From: Chara braunii
Taxonomy: Eukaryota > Streptophyta > Charophyceae > Charales > Characeae
NCBI GenBank assembly: GCA_003427395.1
Contig: BFEA01000086.1
Span: 2,690,861-2,716,107 of the forward strand
DNA length: 25,247 nucleotides
Direction of reading: 5' to 3'
The translations under genes were made by a program, and so were the position numbers. Below the pieces are notes generated by a model. That model worked only from the letters and a program-made list of their open reading frames with translations. It ran no database searches and was not told where the DNA came from. Positions 16,530-25,247 of this stretch are shown piece by piece. Each line of letters starts with the position of its first letter. The stretch's first letter is position 1.

Positions 16530-18589
16530 CACTTGCTTAACCCTATTCTTTGAATGTTCACTGAAAAGGTAGAGGAAATATGTATTTGCGCGTGTGAAGG
16601 AAGTCTGACGTGAGTTTGAACTTGCATTGTTTTTTTTTTAACTTGTTGTTTGGCCTGATGTGCAGGTAGGTTGAAGGATGCCTGAAAAAAGGGAATTTGA
16701 CCATGTCAATGGCAATGAGAGAATTATGTTTGTTCTCTGTTGCTCACTTGTATATATGTTGAAGGGATGGGAAGTCGGTAGACGACGAGAAATGAAGTAA
16801 CCACACAAAGAAGAAGAAATCAATTGGACATAGACTTTTTCCTGAGGTTACCCGTTCTTTCGCTAATGACCCTTCCAGTCTATGCCCGTCTGTCTGAATG
16901 ATTTTCTCTTCTATGATCTCCTTTTTCGTTTAAGTTACCGTTGACATCAGGCGACGAGGGATCGTTTTGCCCGCCTGGGAGACATTTTTCCCTTTCCTAT
17001 GAGGCATCTGAGGCGGGGATTCGTTGCCTTAGGGGTCGGCCCTGCTATCGACTTGGAGTGGACCGCTTATGCGGGGGGATACCATGTTGTTGTGGTGGAG
17101 CGAGCCCGACTTCAGAGATCTGAGGTTCGCTCGGGCGAGGACGAGGGGTGTCCCAGACCACCTCCTAGGGAAAGGAGATACGCCTATTCACGAAAGGGCC
17201 TTAAGTTTTTTGACGCCTCGCGTTAAGGGGAACTGCCATAGCATACCCCTCTAGTGGTCGTTTTAGGAGCCACTGACATATGGGGAACTGGCGCGAGAAG
17301 AAGCCCAGTTCGTGTACTCACTAGTATTGGATGGAGTGCGAGTAGGTACTACCTCCGCGGATAGGTTTGCATCATAAGAAGTGCGAACCTGGGGAAGTTG
17401 AGATGGGTTGATAGGGAGTAGCGACTAAAGCAATGCTTTGAAGATTCTTATGTTGAAGACGGGTACTTCATCATTCGTCGGACGAAAAGTGTTATTGTTG
17501 TCCAGGAGGACAAAGCAACCAACAAAATTTGGAAGCAGACCCCCGTCCTATGGGGCGAAATGAAAGATCTTGGCAACGCATCTCATCAAGTCGAAAAGTT
17601 GTGTCAGCTCAGCCATTTGGCAGGCAGAGTGGAGATATTTTGGTCAGAAGCCATTTGAGCGTCGCTATGGATGTTAATCATGTTTTTATCCTTTTGTTGA
17701 TAAGTGTTATTTGAAGTCGAGTCAACTCATCATGGTTCGTCATTGAATGATAAGCCAAGTCAACCTTTATCGATTTGATCTGAGCGAGTGGTATACATGA
17801 TTGTATCGATTTCAAAAGATAAGTCAACTTACGTTGACCCGAGTCTTCTTTTGAAAATGTTTTGTCTTATTAACTCTTGATTGTCCTTGGAAAAAGGGAC
17901 TAGGATCACTCGATGTTTTTCTTACGCTTGGAATATCACGTCCTAGTTGACTGGCGTACGTTCCAATTTCTGGGAGATCAGCGCCCCAGGGACGGACGAC
18001 GTTCGGGTCCACTTTGGCGTTTAACCATGCGTACCTATGCTACAGCGAACGAGCAAACGCCCTCGGTCGGCCTACCTTTGCAATTGCATTATAAAAACCC
18101 TCGCATGTGGGCCGGTAGCTCGTCGGGGATACACCCCTAAGGGTGGTGACAACCCTTTAGGGAAGGTAAGTTGTGGCCCATGAGAACCTATCCTGTCGTA
18201 GGGGACCGCGGGATGTACAGTTGCCGCACTCGGCCGGAGCGGCGAAGGGTCGGCGCGGGTTACTGTATCCTCCCCGAGTTGTCTCTAAAAAGTTAAAATC
18301 CTAAGTTTCTCCTGTGTGACGAGGTCGGGAGGGCCCTCGCTCACGCGGAGGCCGATACGCTCGACACCGCACAGTTTCACCATAAGGACCTCACCACAAC
18401 CTCTCCGTCCGAGTGTCAGTACGCATGGGACTTACATGTAAGACTGGTCCTTTGAAATGCTTACCTATCGATAGGGCCTCCTTAAGGCTATGGGTCCTCC
18501 GCTAGCATTCGAAGGACCATTCAACCTGAAATTTGGACCCCTATATACCCTCTTTTGCTGTGGTCGTCCACCTCTTGAATCTAGCATCT
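16530..18589. other. Unassigned sequence
   Basis: Two kilobases without a recognised gene. Small frames near 16941-17254 and 17913-18140 have no family signature. Local structure includes TCAGA-GA-TCTGA at about 17113, GAACTGG with CCAGTTC near 17285-17312, and TAAGTCAAC/GAGTCAAC words repeated between 17715 and 17840. GGTAGCTCGTCGG near 18110 resembles a box A but has no box B partner. Confidence 0.5.
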
Positions 18590-18704
18590 TGACACAAATG
18601 TCGGACCCCACCATATTGCAGCCCTTAAAGCTGCGAGTTGTCTACCGCCTGGGCGCGGGAAACACAACCCTAAGGTAGCCAAAGCAATTGGACTAAGCGC
18701 GCAC

Positions 18705-18775
<71 letters not shown>

Positions 18776-19130
18776 GCTCCAACCGCGATCTATTTCGTTG
18801 TTGAAATGATTTTCTTAATTTTATTTAATATCTTTCTTGAAAAGATCACAACAAAATTTGCAAGCACTCCAATTTTTAGATTTTTTCATGCATTCTTGTG
18901 AGCACGAAAAATCATTGAAGTCGGAGTACGTTTTCAGTTGGCCCACTCACGACTGAGTGGCAAAAATGGAAAATGTGTTGAATCGGCACGACGATCATTT
19001 CACGGTTTTCACAATTTTTTGAAATGTTTTTGATATTTTTCATGGAAAGAGCACGACCAATCTATGGATTCAGGTTTTTCAACGAATCGCTCTTAGCACA
19101 AAAATACGTTAAAGTTACGTCTTGCAAATT
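18590..19130. repeat. Microsatellite-bearing dispersed repeat, copy B
   Basis: The left block (ATTGCAGCCCTTAAAGCTGC, then TCTACCGCCTGGGC and CCTAAGGTAGCCAAAGCAAT) precedes a (GT)n(GA)n tract. The right block starts CGATCTATTTCG near 18787 and runs through GATCACAACAAAATTTGC, GTTGGCCCACTCACGACTGA, GTGGCAAAAATGG and TTGAATCGGCACGACGATCA to about 19128. It aligns by eye with copies A and C over the whole length. Non-coding; family unknown. Confidence 0.75.
18709..18775. repeat. (GT)n(GA)n microsatellite inside copy B
   Basis: GT repeats (18709-18749) pass directly into GA repeats (18749-18775), between the two blocks of copy B, the same position as the GA tracts in A and C. Confidence 0.97.
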
Positions 19131-19917
19131 GCAGGACTGGACCCGCCAGTACCTTCCGCCTTGGACAACCTGCGTATGGAACTCTTGACAACGCCTCCCC
19201 TTTTTAGTTCTTTTTAGGGTCCGCTTCCACCTGAAAACCAATCGTTTTTTTTCCAAAAGTCCTTGTTTTACACACACATACACAAAATGTTCGACTGAGC
19301 TTTAATTGGAAAGAAGTAATTAAGAGTTTCTGCTGGACTTAACTTGGAAATATGTTCGTTGTCAGTTTAGTATCCAAGTCAAAAAAAAGTTTTCTACTAC
19401 GACCGACATTGAACAATTTGTGGGGTACTACCTGACCAAGTTGTTGTGAGATGAAGTAGGTTTGTCGTGACTGCCTCTACTATCATTTGCTTTTCTATGC
19501 AGAGTCTCCACTACAGCTCCCTCCTCAAGTTACACTCCCCTCTCCTCTGCAGACCTTCCTCCTCCCCTTCCTCCCCCCTTCCCTTCCCCCCTCGCTGCAG
19601 CCATTTTGGACAGCTAATCTCCCTTTCCACCCTAGCTGCAAATGTTTGGTAGTGTTAACCTCTTTCTCTCGACGCTTCTCGCTGCCGCTTCGCACCACGG
19701 TAATCTCTCCAAGTCTCAGGCTTCCCCCACCTCCTACTCTTGTTCGTCCTCTCCCTCTTTTTCGTCCTCCTCATCTCCTTCATTTTCCACAATGCACGCA
19801 ATCAATATCGCTTAGTAAATGCCAACCGATCTTTGCAATGGCCACGTCATCACAATTGCGACTCCCGAAGTGAGCTTCACTACAGAAGCCGAAGATGATG
19901 CTGATGATGATTCTTGA
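19131..19917. other. Unassigned, partly pyrimidine-rich
   Basis: 19500-19870 is rich in CTCC/CCTTCC on the plus strand, which explains the Pro/Ser/Leu-rich frames there. GATGATGCTGATGATGATT near 19892-19910 is a short GAT repeat. No gene recognised. Confidence 0.5.
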
Positions 19918-20018
19918 TCCCAAATAGAACGAAATAGAACCCATGGTCATTACCACCGTATTTAACCTGAAAGTTAGCCCAAATACAACTATAATGACCG
20001 TGCGTTCTATTCGGGGGT
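19918..20018. mobile_element. Small MITE-like element with TIRs
   Basis: The left arm reads CCCAAATAGAAC, then a duplicated GAAATAGAAC, then CCATGGTCATTA (19919-19952). The right arm on the opposite strand reads CCCGAATAGAACG then CACGGTCATTA (19992-20016). About 100 bp between outer ends can encode no protein, so it would depend on a transposase in trans. The same end motif occurs at 356-380 and 9255-9275. No clear target-site duplication was seen, which leaves superfamily open. Confidence 0.55.
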
Positions 20019-20182
20019 AGTTTCACCGACACATTAGGAGGTTGAACCCCAACATTCTGCCCAAAATGCATTTGACTAACCGATTAGGACTTACCACGCC
20101 ACCTACAGTTAGCGATACCCCTGAGAAAAGTGGTCGATTTTACTCACACCAACCTTGTATCCTCGCAGATTGTCGTTCCTCT

Positions 20183-20232
20183 TTGTGTGTGTGTGTGTAT
20201 GTGTGTTTGTGCGTGTGAGAGAGAGAGCGAGA
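20183..20232. repeat. Degenerate (GT)n(GA)n tract
   Basis: GT repeats with TATG and TTTGTGCG interruptions pass into GA with CGA and CAGA interruptions, the compound order seen elsewhere in the window. Confidence 0.85.
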
Positions 20233-20373
20233 CAGAGACAGATAGACAAACATATAAAGAGAAAGACAAAGCTAAATGAAACTTTAGTGATTGTACGTTT
20301 AATTCGGGGAAAAACGTTGAATGCCTATGACAATACAACAATTCTCTCAACCGTGCATGTAAGTCTTTTTCTC

Positions 20374-20378
<5 letters not shown>

Positions 20379-20434
<56 letters not shown>
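20379..20434. repeat. (CT)n microsatellite
   Basis: An uninterrupted CT tract of about 56 bp, opposite in orientation to the GA tracts elsewhere. Roughly 85 bp upstream, TGATTGTACGTTTAATTCGG (near 20289-20308) may be a diverged copy of the TIR motif of the adjacent MITE. Confidence 0.95.
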
Positions 20435-22364
<1,930 letters not shown>

Positions 22365-22564
22365 TGAACTACCAGTCCCCCCCAAACTCCCCCCTCCAAG
22401 AACCCTCTTGCGTGCTAGTCGCCCGCTACCAAAAATGCGACACCTTGACGCAAACGCCGAAGCCCACTATAACGCAGCCTTAGGGCTGCAAACTATATTG
22501 TCTACCGCGTGGGCATGGAGAACGCAGTCGTAAGGTATTTAGAAAAATGAGACGAAGAAGACGT

Positions 22565-22568
<4 letters not shown>

Positions 22569-22624
<56 letters not shown>
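22569..22624. repeat. (GA)n microsatellite inside copy C
   Basis: An uninterrupted GA tract of about 56 bp between the left and right blocks of copy C, corresponding in position to the tracts in copies A and B. Confidence 0.97.
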
Positions 22625-22627
<3 letters not shown>

Positions 22628-22863
22628 GCAAAATTGGAATATGGGTCAAATGGCGGCCGCGATCTATTTCGATCTATTTCGCAGTTGGAGTTTTTCTTTA
22701 ATTTGTTTAATATTGTTCCTGGAAAGATCACAACAAAATCTACGAGCATTGCAATTTTCAGTTTTTTTCACACATTGTTCCGAGGGCAAAAAATCACTGA
22801 AAATGGAGTACTTTTTTTGTTGGCCCACACATGGCTGAGTGGCAAAAATGGAATATGGGCCTT

Positions 22864-23342
22864 GCTCCACTACTGTCCGCTATACAAAATTTTGTATAAT
22901 TGGTGGACAGCTCTCAGTATCGTAGAAAACCTTAGGAACCGGGCATCGCTCCACTAACTGTCCACAATACAACTCCCCAATTTGTGAGTCCACTAACTGT
23001 CCACTATACAACTCCCCAATTTGTGAGTCCACTAACTGTCCACTATACAACTCCCCAATTTGTGAGTTCAGTACGAGACACCCTGGCAGCACTACAAGAC
23101 TCGGCCTCTATAGCATTTTGTCCGCCCAGACTCCAGGCTCGCTGTTCAAAAAGGCGGAGGGTCCGCAGGTTCCTACGAGGACCGTCCACGAAACGACTTG
23201 TGCAGGCTGGGAGCTATACATGCAAAAATGGACAGTCGATTTTCCATGCTATTTCTGACAACTGTCCAAGCCAGTTCACACACGGATAGTGGACAGCAAG
23301 AGGAGGGTACTGTCCATTTTGTATAGTGGCCAGTAGTGGAGC
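22864..23342. mobile_element. 479-bp inverted-repeat (MITE-like) insertion
   Basis: The 26-bp ends match in inverse orientation with two mismatches: left GCTCCACTACTGTCCGCTAT (22864-22889, continuing ACAAAA) against right, on the other strand, GCTCCACTACTGGCCACTAT (23317-23342). It splits copy C at a point where copies A and B are continuous, so it is an insertion. The left end can fold on itself (CTGTCC... near 22874 with ...GGACAG near 22910). The word ACTGTCC or GGACAG recurs about ten times inside. No transposase frame and no clear target-site duplication were seen. Confidence 0.75.
22947..23063. repeat. 39-bp tandem repeat, three units
   Basis: Units start at 22947, 22986 and 23025. Units 2 and 3 are identical, and unit 1 differs at a few bases (including ACAATAC for ACTATAC). 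Each unit has TCCACTAACTGTCCACTATA then CAACTCCCCAATTTGT, that is, a copy of the element's own terminal sequence, so the array probably arose from the TIR. Confidence 0.95.
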
Positions 23343-23469
23343 CGCACGGCTATCATTTCGTGGTGATTTTCTGAAAAATTTCTGATACTTTTCCTGGAAA
23401 GATCACGACCTAACCTATGGATATTTGAATTTTTAGACTTTTCTGCGAATTCCTCCGAGACTTTGTAAA

Positions 23470-23600
23470 AATGCGATGGACCAGTCCCCCAGCAACTTTC
23501 ACCCCATTAGAACTCACTTGTGCGCCGGTTCTCCACAGACGCCGAGGCTTACTACACCGCAACGTTAGGGCTGCGAACATTTGGCGAGTGTTACGGCGCG
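23470..23600. repeat. Second copy of the copy-C left block
   Basis: AGACGCCGAGGCTTACTACA, CCGCAACGTTAGGGCTGCGA and the preceding GTCCCCCAGC...GAACTC... text match the left block of copy C (22365-22515) in the same orientation, with substitutions and small indels. The block therefore occurs on both sides of the right block here. Confidence 0.65.
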
Positions 23601-23619
23601 GCGGGGTCCAGCTCAGGGG

Positions 23620-23697
23620 CCCCAGATGATTGGTGGATTTGAACTCAGGTCTATATTTCAACAGTTCAAGGGTATGTCAACTGAGCACATCTGCTTT
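23620..23697 (-). mobile_element. tRNA-derived SINE head, related to 8406-8587
   Basis: The minus strand has box A-like GTGCTCAGTTG (23678-23688) and, 31 bp on, box B-like GAGTTCAAATCC (23635-23646). The intervening text (CATACCC, GAACTGTTGAA, ATATAGACCT) matches the plus-strand SINE at 8423-8476 (TACACCC, GAATTGTTGAA, GTACAGACTC) with the same spacing. Two copies of one tRNA-derived family in opposite orientation is the simplest reading. The body beyond box B does not match and leads into the block at 23470-23600. Confidence 0.55.
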
Positions 23698-23792
23698 CTT
23701 ACAGTTTTTTTTTTTTTTTTTTTTGTTTTTTGGAAAGCTTGTACTTGCATTATAAATCAATAGAACGAGGGCGGGGACCTCACATCTGCTTT
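23686..23792 (-). mobile_element. Short poly(A)-ended retroposed insert with flanking repeats
   Basis: On the minus strand a short sequence starting AGGTCCCCGCCCTCG (23780 downward) ends in AAAAAAC plus 20 A residues (23705-23724). The 12-mer CACATCTGCTTT stands at 23686-23697 and again at 23781-23792, as expected for a target-site duplication. Seven bases (CTGTAAG on the minus strand) lie between the poly(A) and its repeat, so the duplication may be longer with an indel. The source transcript is not recognised. Confidence 0.5.
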
Positions 23793-23795
23793 TCA

Positions 23796-23807
23796 GACGC
23801 GCATTTG
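23796..23807. repeat. Target-site duplication 3' of the U6 copy
   Basis: GACGCGCATTTG, identical to 23901-23912. It overlaps the last base of the U6 match, and its ATTT equals the complement of the AAAT that normally ends U6, suggesting priming by microhomology. Confidence 0.8.
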
Positions 23808-23849
23808 GACCATTTCTCGATTTATGCGTGTCATCCTTGCGCAGGGGCC

Positions 23850-23881
<32 letters not shown>

Positions 23882-23899
23882 ACGGATGTCCCGAAGGAC
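23807..23899 (-). pseudogene. U6 snRNA retropseudogene
   Basis: The minus strand carries the U6 hallmarks in order: a 5' stem-loop GTCCTTCGGGAC, AAAATTGGAACGATACAGAG (including the ACAGAG box), AGATTAGCATGGCCCCTGCG (AGC triad region), CAAGGATGACACGCA, and the plant-type end TAAATCGAGAAATGGTCC. It is close to full length (93 nt here against about 102 in plants). The 5' stem is one pair shorter than in Arabidopsis, and CCGATAAAA is CCGTTAAAA. There is no terminal T-run, and the 70 bp upstream have no TATA box or plant upstream sequence element. Exact 12-bp repeats flank the copy. It is therefore a retroposed, probably silent copy rather than an active gene. Confidence 0.88.
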
Positions 23900-23900
23900 G

Positions 23901-23912
23901 GACGCGCATTTG
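23901..23912. repeat. Target-site duplication 5' of the U6 copy
   Basis: GACGCGCATTTG, identical to 23796-23807 and one base away from the first nucleotide of U6. Confidence 0.8.
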
Positions 23913-24000
23913 TGTTCTCCGCGCAGCGCCGTTGGGATTTACGCTGCCCGGAAAAGAAATTGGCAGGGAAGAACTCCGTGCAGAACGGCGTGCAGAAGTG

Positions 24001-24036
24001 CTGTGTGTGTGTGTGTACGTGTGTGTGTGTGTGTGC
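24001..24036. repeat. Degenerate (GT)n tract
   Basis: TGTG repeats interrupted once by TACGTG. It lies immediately upstream of the duplicated block at 24051. Confidence 0.9.
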
Positions 24037-24050
24037 GCCCGCGATGTGGA

Positions 24051-24341
24051 GAGGTTCATTCACACACGGCCCAAAAGGAAATAGGTGAGTTTGCGCGGCG
24101 TGCCGAAGTTCACCCTCTCTCCCTCCCTCCCTCTCTCTCTCTCTCTCAGCGGTGTTGCCGTTCAGGAAAAAAAAAACTACAGCAACCAAATAGTTTCTTT
24201 CGCCCGGCGTGGGCGAAGTGCACCCTCTCTCCCTCCCTCCTCCCTCCCTCCTCCCTCCCTCTCCTAGCCTTGTAGTGCGTCTAGAGGTGGAGAGTTCCGT
24301 TCACACTCGGCCCAAGAAGTAAATAGGTTGGTTCGCGCAGC
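24051..24341. repeat. Duplicated flank with CT microsatellites
   Basis: GTTCATTCACACACGGCCCA followed by AAAGGAAATAGGTGAGTTTG and CGCGGCGT (24053-24100) recurs as GTTCCGTTCACACTCGGCCC, AAGAAGTAAATAGGTTGG and CGCGCAGCGT (24295-24341). A second pair, GCGTGCCGAAGTTCACCC and GCGTGGGCGAAGTGCACCC (near 24097 and 24207), overlaps the first. Each copy is followed by a CT or CCCT tract (24113-24147, 24221-24264, 24342-24362). Confidence 0.8.
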
Positions 24342-24885
24342 GTTCTCTCTCTCTCTCTCTCTCCCCCCCCCTTCTCTCCCCCCTCCCGAAACATCCCTCC
24401 TTCCATCCGCCCTCCATCCATCGGTCCATTCGTCTAGGGCAGCAACTCCATGTTAAGCGGGGGTGACAAGGAACACAAGGGGACAGGGGGGCAAGGAACA
24501 CAAGGGGGGGGGGGTAATTAAGTGCTTGGTCAGGCAGGCAGGAGAAGGTAGCCATCGAAATCTTGACGATCTGGAGGAGCTGGAGAAGGACGAAGGGGGA
24601 GGGGGAGGATGCGGGATCAGGATTTGATCGGTCACGATGGGATGCGACGACAGAGGAGAAGGTGGGAAACCGATGAAGTGCAGGGGAAAGAACGGCAAGA
24701 CAACAAAGTGAGGAATGCAAGGCGTGCGGGGGGATCCGGACAAGATGCAGAAGAAGAGATTGCAAGGCAGGAAGAGGGACTCAGTGTGGAGGGAGGGGAT
24801 CAGGTTGTAGGGGAAGGAGAGAGAAGGATAATGACAAAGGGACTGAATCAAGAGAGGGATAGGTAAATGTGGATATGCAGGTGAG
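24342..24885. other. Simple-sequence-rich DNA, no gene seen
   Basis: CT and C runs (24342-24420), then purine-rich text with short repeats such as ACAAGGGG and GGAACACAAGG (twice near 24469 and 24495). Long minus-strand frames are Ser/Pro/Leu-rich and compositional. Confidence 0.5.
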
Positions 24886-24913
24886 GGAGGGAGGAAGGGA
24901 GGGAGGAAGGGAG

Positions 24914-24990
<77 letters not shown>
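24886..24990. repeat. (GGGA)n(GA)n microsatellite
   Basis: GGGAGGGAGGAA units (about 24886-24918) pass into roughly 70 bp of pure GA. Confidence 0.95.
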
Positions 24991-24994
<4 letters not shown>

Positions 24995-25247
24995 GGGCAT
25001 ACCAGATCCGCAAGGATCACATCGAGTATTGGAGGAGCAGGAGCTCGAAGAGGATCCCAACGAAGGAGAGAAAGGAGAGGAGAAAGACGGGGTGAGAGAG
25101 GCGACAGATACAGAATAAGGAGAGAAGAGGATGGGGTAGTGCTGGTGGAAGATCGGGAGGGGGGATGGAGGGCGCAAGTCGAAAGATGGAATCAGACAGG
25201 TGGAAGGGAGCCAATGGAGAAGGAAGAAAGGGAAAAAGGCGAGCGGG
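24991..25247. other. Purine-rich edge, no gene seen
   Basis: AGG/GAA-rich sequence to the window edge. No feature recognised. Confidence 0.5.

Larger units (their letters stand above)
22365..23462. repeat. Microsatellite-bearing dispersed repeat, copy C
   Basis: The left block (22365-22515) holds CGCAGCCTTAGGGCTGC and TCTACCGCGTGGGCATG. A (GA)n tract follows (22569-22624). The right block starts with a doubled CGATCTATTTCG near 22660, continues with GATCACAACAAAATCTAC and GTTGGCCCACACATGGCTGA, and is cut at about 22863. It resumes after the insertion at 23343 with GCACGGCTATCATTTCGTGG and runs to about 23462. Copies A and B are continuous across this point, which defines the insertion. Confidence 0.75.

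Noticed and set aside
18100-18250. pol III box A-like GGTAGCTCGTCGG as another SINE
   Set aside because: No box B with suitable spacing follows on the plus strand.
22947-23063. Possible CRISPR array (39-bp repeats)
   Set aside because: The units are contiguous with no spacers, only three in number, and derive from the TIR of a eukaryotic mobile element.
23807-23899. Active U6 snRNA gene
   Set aside because: There is no TATA box near -30, no plant upstream sequence element and no T-run terminator, and the copy is bracketed by exact direct repeats.

Overview
This is repeat-dominated nuclear DNA from a eukaryote, most likely of the green-plant lineage. I found no intact protein gene of recognisable function. 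The best lineage marker is a near full-length U6 snRNA copy (minus strand, 23807-23899) whose 3' half (CGCATAAATCGAGAAATGG) matches the plant-type U6 ending rather than the animal one. A decayed chromodomain Ty3/gypsy element (chromovirus), tRNA-derived SINE-like units, MITE-like elements and very long (GT)n(GA)n tracts fit the same picture. A large, repeat-rich streptophyte genome, for example a charophyte alga, is a guess. Nothing suggests a prokaryote.

Layout. 1-2045: mostly unassigned, with an AT-rich tract and a candidate 3' LTR. 2047-6098: one minus-strand chromovirus pseudogene, readable in order from high to low coordinate as primer-binding-site candidate, gag zinc-knuckle remnant, retropepsin, reverse transcriptase, RNase H, integrase and chromodomain. 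It carries many frameshifts and stops. 6099-8405: nothing recognisable. 8406-8587: a tRNA-derived SINE-like unit. 9253-10560: an AT-rich element with diverged terminal inverted repeats and GC-rich palindromic islands. 10840-13690: four unrelated degenerate tandem arrays, two of them with a three-unit higher-order pattern. 13735-14112: two tRNA-like promoter pairs on the minus strand. 14281-14870, 18590-19130 and 22365-23590: three copies of one dispersed repeat, each carrying a GA or GT/GA microsatellite at the same internal position; the third is interrupted by a 479-bp inverted-repeat element.

The most gene-like locus is 15400-16530. Seven perfect hairpins are tiled almost end to end over 240 bp, followed by a TATAAAAG box, a short leader, and an ATG in excellent context opening an 81-codon frame made of four 18-residue repeats. 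More hairpins lie downstream. It could be a small gene, or the promoter end of an undescribed mobile element.

The right edge (23620-23912) is a stack of retroposed fragments, all minus strand: a tRNA-like SINE head, a short poly(A)-ended insert and a U6 copy, the last two with their own flanking direct repeats. The remainder (about 24000-25247) is polypurine/polypyrimidine simple sequence with local duplications. All alignments were made by eye, so boundaries of degenerate repeats are approximate.
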